A DNA stretch of 64,000 nt from Salticus scenicus (lineage: Eukaryota > Arthropoda > Arachnida > Araneae > Salticidae). The number at the start of each line of letters is the position of its first letter. The stretch's first letter is position 1. Positions 52,844 through 63,878 of the stretch are shown here, one piece after another. The DNA is taken from contig OZ005654.1 of the NCBI GenBank assembly GCA_963930645.1, positions 43,144,686 to 43,208,685 on the forward strand, written 5' to 3'. The translations under genes and the position numbers were made by a program. The notes under the pieces were generated by a model that saw only the letters and a list, made by a program, of their open reading frames with translations, had not been told where the DNA came from and made no database searches.

Positions 52844-53169
52844 CAAGGTTGGTTGATTGGTTGATTGACTCTAACTAAACCTATATATATATATCATGCT
52901 AAAGTATCTACACTATCATTGTCCAGCAATGCTTATTTGTTTCAGCGTCTATAAAAATCTTTACCGCATCCTGTTTCCGTGTTCGGCATCCTGTTTCTGT
53001 GTCCTGTTATGCAATATCCTGTTTTCGCGTTCAGCGACAATAATTCTATAAATAGCCTTATCTTATCCTGTTTTCGTAGAAAATGAGTTATGCAACATCC
53101 TGCCTTCACTATATAAGCTCTGCCATTCGATCGAATAGTCATTCTCTCTTCGGAGCTTGAACTGCTAAC
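52844..53169 (+). promoter_or_regulatory. 470-aa gene upstream region
   Basis: As 15419-15742 but partly rearranged near 52985-53010, where one CATAACTCATTTGC element is lost. Confidence 0.7.
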
Positions 53170-54582
53170 ATGTATAAGCATCAATGCTCTGTGAAGAAAC
53201 TTAAAGCGGCTAACGCTCTTCATAACCTTTTCGGAATGACTGAGCCTTTTCCAAATATTCTTTCGACTTCTGTCAAGAAGCTGAAGAAATATCCTCATTT
53301 CCAAACAATGATCGGAGAAGGCAAAATCCATATGTTCTGCCTACATCTGACACCTGATCATAATATTTCGTTTAAAAAACGTACTCTGACGGACAAGATC
53401 CTAAATACGATTCCAGCACTAGGCAGAGAGGCCCAGACAATCTATCCGTTGAGACCTCAAGACATAAAATGGATCACTGTTATGAACAGATTCAAAAGAC
53501 CCCCCAGCGAAGCCAACAGAACCAACGCTGATATGAGAATTGGTTTCAAGTGCCCCCATAACCAATTTCTGGTGAAAGGTCATTTCACGTTTGGACAGAG
53601 AACCGTTGGGCAAGGATGCGCCCATATTATCCAGACGTTGGACGCACCATTGCTGTTCTATGTGAGACCCCCCAACGAGACACGAGTGAGAGCTGACAGC
53701 AGATATTTCTCAGGGGACAAGCTTCACTTCTACGAGAGGTTCATATTGATTGCTCGCTCAAGCTACAAGATACCTGCTGGCACTACCTATATTTTATTTA
53801 CGACGCAAAAGAATTTCTTCAGTCTACATGTTGTGAAGGAGAGCTTGAAGCTGGGTTTCAAGGTAAAAAATCCGTTGGTAGAAAGAATCACGAAAATAGA
53901 CGGGATGTATGAGGTATCTGTGCCAACACCTATGATACCTCATATGGATGATGATGACGAGCCACCCTCTGAATATATTCAAACAGCTCCAATCTCAGAG
54001 CCAGAACCATCCCAAGAGCCAGAACCATCCCAAGAGCCAGAAACCGATTTGCCAGAAATCTATTTGCCGACGAACCCTCCTGTTGTGTTGGACAAAACAA
54101 TAACCGTGGTCACTACAAATTATGCAGAACAATATAACTCTCAAATCTGGAAAGTATTGACAGATCCCCTTAAAAACAACTTCGTACGCACCTATGGGCC
54201 TGATCTACCTGGAATGGATATGAGAACTGCATCGGTAAAACGTAAGGCCGAAAAGAATCCCAAGCGTTTAAAGAAACGTAAGCTCACCTTCAAGGACGCT
54301 GCAACAAATACAGAGCCTGAAACTAGAGAACCAGAGCCTGCACCTATTGCAAATCCAGAGCCTGCACCTATTGAACATTCAATGCCTTTTGTTGAAAATC
54401 CAGGATTTCATAGTGAATGGCCTATTCAAAGCCCAGCGGTACCTGAAGATCTTAATAATATAGTATGCTCTCCCATGCCAGATCAGCTACTACTAGACTC
54501 TATGATGAAAGATCTCCTGACACCTGTCACTCTAGAATATATAATAGATGAGTCCAAACAGCCAAATTACATATCACTCTAA
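53170..54582 (+). CDS. 470-aa putative nuclear regulator, arm copy 3
   Basis: Protein identical to 15743-17155. Confidence 0.85.
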   Translation: MYKHQCSVKKLKAANALHNLFGMTEPFPNILSTSVKKLKKYPHFQTMIGEGKIHMFCLHLTPDHNISFKKRTLTDKILNTIPALGREAQTIYPLRPQDIKWITVMNRFKRPPSEANRTNADMRIGFKCPHNQFLVKGHFTFGQRTVGQGCAHIIQTLDAPLLFYVRPPNETRVRADSRYFSGDKLHFYERFILIARSSYKIPAGTTYILFTTQKNFFSLHVVKESLKLGFKVKNPLVERITKIDGMYEVSVPTPMIPHMDDDDEPPSEYIQTAPISEPEPSQEPEPSQEPETDLPEIYLPTNPPVVLDKTITVVTTNYAEQYNSQIWKVLTDPLKNNFVRTYGPDLPGMDMRTASVKRKAEKNPKRLKKRKLTFKDAATNTEPETREPEPAPIANPEPAPIEHSMPFVENPGFHSEWPIQSPAVPEDLNNIVCSPMPDQLLLDSMMKDLLTPVTLEYIIDESKQPNYISL

Positions 54583-54597
54583 AAATATTAAAAATTT

Positions 54598-54689
54598 AAA
54601 AAAATTTGGGTCAAACGAGGCTTCCTCATGTCAGATTTGTCATTATGACTTATCTTGACGATGGAAGCCTCGTTTGACCCATTTTTTTT
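54598..54689 (+). terminator. 3' inverted repeat of the 470-aa gene
   Basis: As 17171-17262. Confidence 0.6.
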
Positions 54690-55116
54690 AAATCTATCTC
54701 CTACCAATATTGGATTTGTAAAAAAAATAACTTATAAATTTTATGACTAGACAAATGAAAATTGTCTAAGCCGTTCAAAAGAATCGCTTAAAGCGGCTTC
54801 AGCTATGCCATCCTATCGATTGGACCTGCAAACGGGACAGCCAACATTATCCATAAAAATTTAACCTCGATAAAATTGAAACGGGACAAATGTAGCTTTT
54901 AAATTGAGATGCTGAGCCAGAAAAACTGAACGCGTAGAGATTAGCAGCTCATATTGTAAAAATTTAAACGTAATTATGAAAATAGTATTAACGAGATCCA
55001 ATGATAGAGATCCAAAAAAACTTTAGTAACCAATCGTTTGGTCATGACAATTGAAAAGCGAATCTTGATGAACGAGGAAAAGATATATATATCAACCAAC
55101 CAACCAACCAACCTTG
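54690..55116. other. Non-coding; partial unit
   Basis: As 17263-17689. Confidence 0.5.

Positions 55117-55190
<74 letters not shown>
55117..55190. repeat. A/T palindrome
   Basis: As 17690-17748, T side longer. Confidence 0.85.
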
Positions 55191-56076
55191 CAAGGTTGGT
55201 TGGTTGGTTGGTTTGACTGGCTATATATAATTATCTATTTGTTTCCACACTCTCATTGTCTCTCAACATTTGTCAGCAACGGTTGTCTAGTCATTATGTC
55301 TCGTAATGACAAATATGATAAATTTGAACCTGTATCTGAAACAGGATTCCATACAATCGTGTCCAAATGCTAGATCTTCCCATTTTAAATGAAACCTGTT
55401 AATTTTGATCGTGGCACAGTCGTCGTGTCGATCTTAAACTTGGTCCATCCAAAAAGCCTTCATGAGTCCCGAAACAGGACAAACTTGAAATCTGACCTTA
55501 TACTGAACTTGGTAATTTATAAAAATATTTCAATAAGTCCATAACCTTTTAGCGTTTGTATTGAATTCAATTTGTCTAGGCTATAGGCGTCTTTCAATTT
55601 TGACAGGATCGCTTAAACATGAATCTGGCTTCAGCTATGCAAGAGGTTATGATAAAATTGAGTCAACTGTATCTGAAACAGGTTTTAATTGTCATGTCCT
55701 ATCAAAGAGATATCACTTAGCAGGACCCTTGAAAACGAAGACATATCGCTTAGCAGGCGTAAAAATTTAAAATTGAAACTGGAGGTCTCGATAAAATTGA
55801 AACAAACTAATATAAACATTGTTGCGTAGAGAGAATCCGTAAAATTTAGCAAGAGGTCTCTATAAAATTTAAATTGCTGAGAGTTGTCACGACAAATGTA
55901 GCAATGAACGCTGGAAAATTTAAATGTAATTATGAAAATAGTATTAACCATTCGTTGAGTAGCATGACAAATGAAAATTGAAACGTAATTAGGAAATTAG
56001 TATTAACTAAATGGACTACAGATTAAGGAAGGGACAAATAAATAATTATATATAGCCAATCAAGTTTCAAAGTCAC

Positions 56077-56079
<3 letters not shown>
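55191..56079. ncRNA. Non-coding unit 1
   Basis: As 17749-18637. Confidence 0.4.

Positions 56080-56139
<60 letters not shown>
56080..56139. repeat. A/T palindrome
   Basis: As 18638-18712. Confidence 0.85.
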
Positions 56140-57378
56140 CAAGGTTGGTTGGTTGGTTTCTTTCAAGTATGTTGGTTAGTTAATATATATATTATTTTCT
56201 AATTTATCAAGATTAGCTTTTCACCTGGCCTTTTTCGCGTTTTGTCCAAATGTTAAGTTTCAAAAGTCTTGCATTTCAGCTATGGTCTCGATAGAATGGT
56301 GAAACATTATTCAATCCAAATCTTCTCATTTTAAATGAAACCTGTTAATTTTGATCATGTCTATCTTAAATTTGGATCGCTTGGCAGAGGCCTTCATGAA
56401 AATTGAAACCATGACAAAACGTAGCTCTGACCTTAAATGGCAATTTGTTACAGCAGATTTTAATCCATAACCCTTTAAAATTTGTCGAAGCTATAGTAGT
56501 CTTTCAAATTTGACTGTTCAAAAGAATCGTTTAAACGTGGATCAGCTATGCAAGAGGCCATGATAAATTTGAGTCACGTTGCCTGTATCTAAAACAGCTG
56601 CCATGTCAAAACGAAGACATATCGCTTTGACATGGCAATTGAAAACGGGGTAGGTCAAAATTAAAACCGGAGACCTCGATAAAGTTGAAACAGACTAATC
56701 TTAATACTGTTGCGTAGACAGAATCAGTAAAAATTTAGCAAGAGGTCTCGATCAAATGCTGAGAGTTGTCAAGAAGACTGTAGCAATGGACGCTGGAAAA
56801 TTTAAACGTAATTATAAAAATAGTATTAACCATTCGTTAAGTATGACCTTGAAAACTTGACTGGCTATATTTACTATGGCTAACATGACTACACCCTCAT
56901 TGTGTCTCGACATTTGCCAGCAACAGTTGTCTAGTCACTATGCCTCGTAATGTGTTTTGAGCAAGATGTACATTGACGGACACTAGAGAGTTAGATTTTT
57001 CTATAAAAGCCTATGATCTATTCTGATTTCATGAAAACCTGCAGTATCTTGTCATTTGTCAGACAAAAGTCTATAAAAATCTTGTTTTCAAAGCCAATAT
57101 TGTATAAATGACACTATTCCATCCTGTTTTAAAGGAAATGGGTTTAGACATCAGGAGGTAGTTTATGCATGACCTTACAGTAGAAGAAATAAATTCCACA
57201 CCCACCCACCCTAATAGATATACTATATATATACTATATATATAGACTACAGCGCCATCTACAATGAATTTGATTGGCTAAAGAAATATAACTTTAGAAG
57301 CCAACTGAGAAATATAGCTTTAGCAGCCAACTGAGAAATATAACTTTAGAAACCAACTTCATCAACCAACCAACCTTG
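56140..57378. ncRNA. Non-coding unit 2 and boundary-type element
   Basis: As 18713-19951. Confidence 0.4.

Positions 57379-57446
<68 letters not shown>
57379..57446. repeat. A/T palindrome
   Basis: As 19952-20010. Confidence 0.85.
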
Positions 57447-57449
<3 letters not shown>

Positions 57450-58340
57450 GTTGGTTGGTTGGTTGATATATATTTGTTTCCTCGTTCATCACTTTTCATT
57501 TATTAAGATTAGCTTTTCAATTTCATCCTGGCCTTTTCATGTTTTTACCCAAATGCTAAGTTTCAAAAGTCTCGATAAACTTGAAACAGGTGTGTCTTCT
57601 CATTTTAAATGAAACAGGTGTGTCTTCTCATCTTAAATGAAACATGTCTATCTTAAATGTGGATCGCTTTGCCATCCAAGAGGCCTTCATGAAAATTAAA
57701 ACCGGCTGGGTGTATCTATGACAAAACGTAGCAATTAGATGTTTGAACTGAGTCCATAACCTTCTACAGTTTCCCTTTAAAATTTGTCTAAGCTATAGTA
57801 GTCTGTTCAAAAGTATCGTTTAAACGTGGATCAGCTATGCAAGAGGTCATGATAAAACTGAGTCCTGTATCTGAAACAGGTCAAAACGAAGACCTTTGAC
57901 ATGGCAATTGAAAACGGGGCATCGCTTAGCAGGAAAAATTCAAAATTTAAACGAGCTGGGCTATAAACGTAACCATTGAATTGTAAATGCTGAGCCATGC
58001 TTAGCAGTAGCAGCCCATATTGTAAAAATAATATTTACGAGATATAATGGCAAAGCGTAGAAAGACAAATGAAAAGCTTAAAAAGTCCGTGCCAGTCTAT
58101 AGCATCATTTTAAATGTTAATATTGAGCCATCCAAGAGGCCTTGATAGAAATCGGCTGGCCGTTGTCTGAAACACGACAAATCAATATGTACGCTTGAAA
58201 TCTGAAAGACGTAGAGAGTAGCAGCCTATATTGTAAAAATTTAAAATTATAAACTTCAAAAGTGGATATATGTAGGAAGTGTGTTAAGTTTTAAAGTCAC
58301 GTGACCACACCCACTCTTGAAATAAACCAACCAACCAACC

Positions 58341-58344
<4 letters not shown>
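57447..58344. ncRNA. Non-coding unit 3
   Basis: As 20011-20909. Confidence 0.4.

Positions 58345-58415
<71 letters not shown>
58345..58415. repeat. A/T palindrome between CACCC/E-box motifs
   Basis: As 20910-20964. Confidence 0.85.
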
Positions 58416-58416
<1 letters not shown>

Positions 58417-58867
58417 GTTGGTTCATTTCAAGAGTGGGTGTGGTCACGTGACTCGGATCAAAAAGTGATATAACAGAGATTGATTTCGGAGCTAAAAAGA
58501 AGAACCCAAATTGTCTCCCCAACTGGCTGAACCCAGATTAGGTATTTTTTAGCTTGAAATCTTAGCTGATCTGAGTTTGGTCGTTAGTAAAAAATATCAG
58601 CGGATTTTTCTAAGGCCCAAATGAAATTCTTTCAAACTAAATCTGGCAGACTAGAATTTTATTAAGAAATCCATACTCATAGTAGTCATCCCTCCCATCA
58701 TCCCCGACATCTCTTTAAGAAGAGACCGTAAAACGTAAAGTCAGATCCGTCTCGGTACCACGTCTGGACTCGTCCGAGGTTCAGATCAAATGACTATTGT
58801 TAGCCCGCTTAGAGAGAGACTTGGCATAGTGCCAACTGAGTCGATACACGGGAATGAGTCGATACTG
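58416..58867 (-). other. End of arm B: border repeats and shared 3' region
   Basis: As 20965-21416; here it serves as the 3' region of the 114-aa gene instead of the 526-aa gene. Confidence 0.6.
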
Positions 58868-58868
58868 T

Positions 58869-59213
58869 TTAGACATCTTCATAATTGGCCAATCTATATT
58901 TTAAACTATCATTTTCAGCTTGCAAGCTAGCCATTTCCTTTTTCAGGCTAGCATTTTCACCTTTTAAACTATCATTTTCCGCTTTCAAGATAGCCATTTC
59001 TGCTTTCAGGCTGGCCATTCCGTCTTTCAGGCTAGCAATTGCGTTCACTTGTAAATTATAAATAATTTCCCACAAGCGTATTCTATCAGCCTGTAGCGTT
59101 TTGATTTCGTCTTGCAGAGTTTCTCTCGTTTCTCTGATATTATTTTCGTAAATCTCTTTCATATTTTTCATTTCGGCTTCTATCTCCTTGAAACTTTTCA
59201 ATATGGGCCTCAT
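58869..59213 (-). CDS. 114-aa coiled-coil protein, second copy
   Basis: Identical to 23295-23639. Start taken at 59213, the first ATG after the TATA box; the upstream open frame to 59288 runs through the TATA box and begins with TTG. Confidence 0.75.
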   Translation of the reverse strand: MRPILKSFKEIEAEMKNMKEIYENNIRETRETLQDEIKTLQADRIRLWEIIYNLQVNAIASLKDGMASLKAEMAILKAENDSLKGENASLKKEMASLQAENDSLKYRLANYEDV

Positions 59214-59305
59214 GGCAAGTATGGACTGGCAAGTATGGTAGTAGAAGATGAATGGCAAAATTAAATCTTGGCCAATATATATAGGCAAAGTGAAGCCACG
59301 CCCAC

Positions 59306-59370
<65 letters not shown>

Positions 59371-59464
59371 GAGTGGGCGTGGCTTTATTTTGCCTATATA
59401 TACCGACCCTTGTAAATTTTAAAATTATATCCAGCTATCTTCAAGCCATTATTCATCTTCTACG
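59214..59464. promoter_or_regulatory. Divergent promoter of the segment C genes
   Basis: Mirror of 23043-23294, with symmetric GGGCGTGGC boxes. Confidence 0.75.
59308..59370. repeat. A/T palindrome in segment C
   Basis: Mirror of 23137-23200. Confidence 0.85.
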
Positions 59465-61045
59465 ATGCCTGCCGGTCCCAATTTGAGAAGGTATATGAAC
59501 GCTCTCGCAGGCGACAGAACTCACTTTTCGTGTCCGCGCTGTAACGTTCTTGTCTTGCCCAAAGATTATGAAAGGCATTGTAGGAATGAAACCACCATGG
59601 ACCCTTTAACATGCTGCGTTTGGTGCGAGGGCCAATTTACATTCCAAAGAGGGGAAAAGAACGGTGCCGCTGATCATTTGATAGAATGCTTTAGAAATTT
59701 TAGATTTAGGATGACTGAGCCTGAGCCTGAACCTGAGCCTGATTCTGATGACGAAGATCCTGCTGCCGACCCATACGAATTTTTCGATTTCGACCCAATG
59801 TGCGCAAAAAAAGATTTTTTCGAGCATACGCGTTACTTCATGGACGACTGGGCCTACGAACCCGTCTGGACGATCGATTTAGAGCCTCCACCCGTACCTT
59901 TCGAAGACGAAACGCTGAATTTGGCCGCCTCTTGCGTGCTGAGATATCTTGAAGGTAACCTGGCGTTCATCCACGTCATGGTGCGAGCCGTAGCCTATAG
60001 GGATTTTATAAGATTCATGGATAGAGACGACGGCTTGACCCGAACCCTACCCTTTTCATGTTGGTGCGACGGCGGCAGGGAAACCAATCCCAAATTCAGG
60101 CAGCATAGGCACATGGTCGTGGTAACTCATTCAGAAGATCATTTTCACAAGAACGTGTGGGGTAGGATCAGGCCCGACGAGCGACCGTATGTCGGTTACA
60201 GCTGCCTGAAAAGCAAATCTATAGAGACCGTCTGGCATTTGGTCAATACACTGGGATATCTCAGCAACCGAAAATCTAGCTGTAATTTTTCATTCGAAAG
60301 CCAACTAGGGGTTGGTAACAGGAAACATTTTTACATCCAGGAGACGCTTCCCAAAGATTACAGATTGGTCTTGGCTACGCTCTGGAACGGAGGCATCATG
60401 AGGCTCCTAACCCAAAATTATGCCTGCAGGCATCCCGATAAATTGCTCAAAGTTCCAATAGCGTTCATCGACGGAAAATATAAAATCAAAATCAAACATT
60501 TGCCAGGCATAAAACTGAAACTGGTACTACCCGTATCGAGAAATTTCAAGTCGTCTAGTGCGCGTACCCAATACTTCTTGCATCTGAACAACGAAAAAAA
60601 GATGTATTTTACGCCAGGCACGCAGACCGAAGAAGATTATAAACTGTTTTACGAAGTCGTTAAAGAAGATTATTGGGAACCCAGCAAGCGTCAACAGATG
60701 TGCTTCCAGTGCGTGATGCCCATAGTGGGACGCTGCAAAGGGATAGAGGCTGAAATGAAAAATATGAAAGAGATTTACGAAAATAATATACGGACTCTCA
60801 AAATTGAAAACCAAACGCTGCAAATGCAAAAAATTGAATACTTGGAACATATTTTTGATTTACACATGCACGAAATTGCTAACCTGAAAACTGAAGTTGC
60901 TAACCTGAAAGAGGGAATGGCTAACTTGCAAGCGGAAAATGATAGTTTAAAAGAGGGAATGGCTAGCTTGAAAGCGGAAAATGATAGTTTAAAAGCTGAA
61001 GTGGCCAGCTTGAAACAAAGATTGGTCAAATATGAAGATGTCTAA
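59465..61045 (+). CDS. 526-aa zinc-finger/coiled-coil protein, possible HUH-type nuclease, second copy
   Basis: Protein identical to that at 21462-23042 (HRH at 214-216, Tyr265, N-terminal Cys/His clusters, C-terminal coiled coil), but in inverted orientation relative to its flanking arms. Confidence 0.85.
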   Translation: MPAGPNLRRYMNALAGDRTHFSCPRCNVLVLPKDYERHCRNETTMDPLTCCVWCEGQFTFQRGEKNGAADHLIECFRNFRFRMTEPEPEPEPDSDDEDPAADPYEFFDFDPMCAKKDFFEHTRYFMDDWAYEPVWTIDLEPPPVPFEDETLNLAASCVLRYLEGNLAFIHVMVRAVAYRDFIRFMDRDDGLTRTLPFSCWCDGGRETNPKFRQHRHMVVVTHSEDHFHKNVWGRIRPDERPYVGYSCLKSKSIETVWHLVNTLGYLSNRKSSCNFSFESQLGVGNRKHFYIQETLPKDYRLVLATLWNGGIMRLLTQNYACRHPDKLLKVPIAFIDGKYKIKIKHLPGIKLKLVLPVSRNFKSSSARTQYFLHLNNEKKMYFTPGTQTEEDYKLFYEVVKEDYWEPSKRQQMCFQCVMPIVGRCKGIEAEMKNMKEIYENNIRTLKIENQTLQMQKIEYLEHIFDLHMHEIANLKTEVANLKEGMANLQAENDSLKEGMASLKAENDSLKAEVASLKQRLVKYEDV

Positions 61046-61542
61046 AATATTCATCTTCTACTACCATACTTACCAGTCCCGCTCTCGACACAGTATCGAC
61101 TCATTCCCGTGTATCGACTCAGTTGGCACTATGCCAAGTCTCTCTCTAAGCGGGCTAACAATAGTCATTTGATCTGAACCTCGGACGAGTCCAGACGTGG
61201 TACCGAGACGGATCTGACTTTACGTTTTACGGTCTCTTCTTAAAGAGATGTCGGGGATGATGGGAGGGATGACTACTATGAGTATGGATTTCTTAATAAA
61301 ATTCTAGTCTGCCAGATTTAGTTTGAAAGAATTTCATTTGGGCCTTAGAAAAATCCGCTGATATTTTTTACTAACGACCAAACTCAGATCAGCTAAGATT
61401 TCAAGCTAAAAAATACCTAATCTGGGTTCAGCCAGTTGGGGAGACAATTTGGGTTCTTCTTTTTAGCTCCGAAATCAATCTCTGTTATATCACTTTTTGA
61501 TCCGAGTCACGTGACCACACCCACTCTTGAAATGAACCAACC
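61046..61542 (+). other. C/B border and shared 3' region
   Basis: TTCATCTTCTACTACCATAC fragment after the stop, then CAGTATCGAC from 61091, direct repeats, hairpin and AATAAA near 61297. Confidence 0.6.
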
Positions 61543-61564
61543 AAAAAAAAAAAAAAAAAAAAAA

Positions 61565-61596
<32 letters not shown>
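61543..61596. repeat. A/T palindrome between CACCC/E-box motifs
   Basis: As 24092-24162, shorter. Confidence 0.85.
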
Positions 61597-61600
<4 letters not shown>

Positions 61601-62494
61601 GGTTGGTTGGTTGGTTTATTTCAAGAGTGGGTGTGGTCACGTGACTTTAAAACTTAACACACTTCCTACATATATCCACTTTTGAAGTTTATAATTTTAA
61701 ATTTTTACAATATAGGCTGCTACTCTCTACGTCTTTCAGATTTCAAGCGTACATATTGATTTGTCGTGTTTCAGACAACGGCCAGCCGATTTCTATCAAG
61801 GCCTCTTGGATGGCTCAATATTAACATTTAAAATGATGCTATAGACTGGCACGGACTTTTTAAGCTTTTCATTTGTCTTTCTACGCTTTGCCATTATATC
61901 TCGTAAATATTATTTTTACAATATGGGCTGCTACTGCTAAGCATGGCTCAGCATTTACAATTCAATGGTTACGTTTATAGCCCAGCTCGTTTAAATTTTG
62001 AATTTTTCCTGCTAAGCGATGCCCCGTTTTCAATTGCCATGTCAAAGGTCTTCGTTTTGACCTGTTTCAGATACAGGACTCAGTTTTATCATGACCTCTT
62101 GCATAGCTGATCCACGTTTAAACGATACTTTTGAACAGACTACTATAGCTTAGACAAATTTTAAAGGGAAACTGTAGAAGGTTATGGACTCAGTTCAAAC
62201 ATCTAATTGCTACGTTTTGTCATAGATACACCCAGCCGGTTTTAATTTTCATGAAGGCCTCTTGGATGGCAAAGCGATCCACATTTAAGATAGACATGTT
62301 TCATTTAAGATGAGAAGACACACCTGTTTCATTTAAAATGAGAAGACACACCTGTTTCAAGTTTATCGAGACTTTTGAAACTTAGCATTTGGGTAAAAAC
62401 ATGAAAAGGCCAGGATGAAATTGAAAAGCTAATCTTAATAAATGAAAAGTGATGAACGAGGAAACAAATATATATCAACCAACCAACCAACTGT
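61597..62494. ncRNA. Non-coding unit 3, reversed
   Basis: As 24163-25060. Confidence 0.4.
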
Positions 62495-62511
62495 AAAAAA
62501 AAAAAAAAAAA

Positions 62512-62544
<33 letters not shown>
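62495..62544. repeat. A/T palindrome (50 bp, shortest)
   Basis: As 25061-25123. Confidence 0.85.
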
Positions 62545-63806
62545 CAAGGTTGGTTGGTTGATGAAGTTGGTTTCTAAAGTTATATTTCTCAGTTGGCTGC
62601 TAAAGCTATATTTCTCAGTTGGCTTCTAAAGTTATATTTCTTTAGCCAATCAAATTCATTGTAGATGGCGCTGTAGTCTATATATATAGTATATATATAG
62701 TATATCTATTAGGGTGGGTGGGTGTGGAATTTATTTCTTCTACTGTAAGGTCATGCATAAACTACCTCCTGATGTCTAAACCCATTTCCTTTAAAACAGG
62801 ATGGAATAGTGTCATTTATACAATATTGGCTTTGAAAACAAGATTTTTATAGACTTTTGTCTGACAAATGACAAGATACTGCAGGTTTTCATGAAATCAG
62901 AATAGATCATAGGCTTTTATAGAAAAATCTAACTCTCTAGTGTCCGTCAATGTACATCTTGCTCAAAACACATTACGAGGCATAGTGACTAGACAACTGT
63001 TGCTGGCAAATGTCGAGACACAATGAGGGTGTAGTCATGTTAGCCATAGTAAATATAGCCAGTCAAGTTTTCAAGGTCATACTTAACGAATGGTTAATAC
63101 TATTTTTATAATTACGTTTAAATTTTCCAGCGTCCATTGCTACAGTCTTCTTGACAACTCTCAGCATTTGATCGAGACCTCTTGCTAAATTTTTACTGAT
63201 TCTGTCTACGCAACAGTATTAAGATTAGTCTGTTTCAACTTTATCGAGGTCTCCGGTTTTAATTTTGACCTACCCCGTTTTCAATTGCCATGTCAAAGCG
63301 ATATGTCTTCGTTTTGACATGGCAGCTGTTTTAGATACAGGCAACGTGACTCAAATTTATCATGGCCTCTTGCATAGCTGATCCACGTTTAAACGATTCT
63401 TTTGAACAGTCAAATTTGAAAGACTACTATAGCTTCGACAAATTTTAAAGGGTTATGGATTAAAATCTGCTGTAACAAATTGCCATTTAAGGTCAGAGCT
63501 ACGTTTTGTCATGGTTTCAATTTTCATGAAGGCCTCTGCCAAGCGATCCAAATTTAAGATAGACATGATCAAAATTAACAGGTTTCATTTAAAATGAGAA
63601 GCAGGTTTCATTTAAAATGAGAAGATTTGGATTGAATAATGTTTCACCATTCTATCGAGACCATAGCTGAAATGCAAGACTTTTGAAACTTAACATTTGG
63701 ACAAAACGCGAAAAAGGCCAGGTGAAAAGCTAATCTTGATAAATTAGAAAATAATATATATATTAACTAACCAACATACTTGAAAGAAACCAACCAACCA
63801 ACCTTG
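62545..63806. ncRNA. Non-coding unit 2 and boundary-type element, reversed
   Basis: As 25124-26362 with a ~23-bp tandem duplication near 63590. Confidence 0.4.

Positions 63807-63875
<69 letters not shown>
63807..63875. repeat. A/T palindrome
   Basis: As 26363-26428. Confidence 0.85.

Positions 63876-63878
<3 letters not shown>

Larger units (their letters stand above)
49105..58867. repeat. Inverted-repeat arm B, copy 3
   Basis: Same orientation as copy 1, about 9.8 kb. It differs from copies 1 and 2: four instead of two convergent-promoter units, a longer BRO-like remnant with its own 3' palindrome, one Val-Pro dipeptide fewer in the repeat gene, and scattered substitutions. It is therefore not a simple re-read of copy 1. 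Confidence 0.9.
58868..61090. other. Invertible segment C, orientation 2
   Basis: A 2223-bp reverse copy of 21417-23640 between the same arm ends. Both encoded proteins are identical to those of the first copy. Breakpoints lie at CAGTATCGAC on both sides. Confidence 0.9.
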
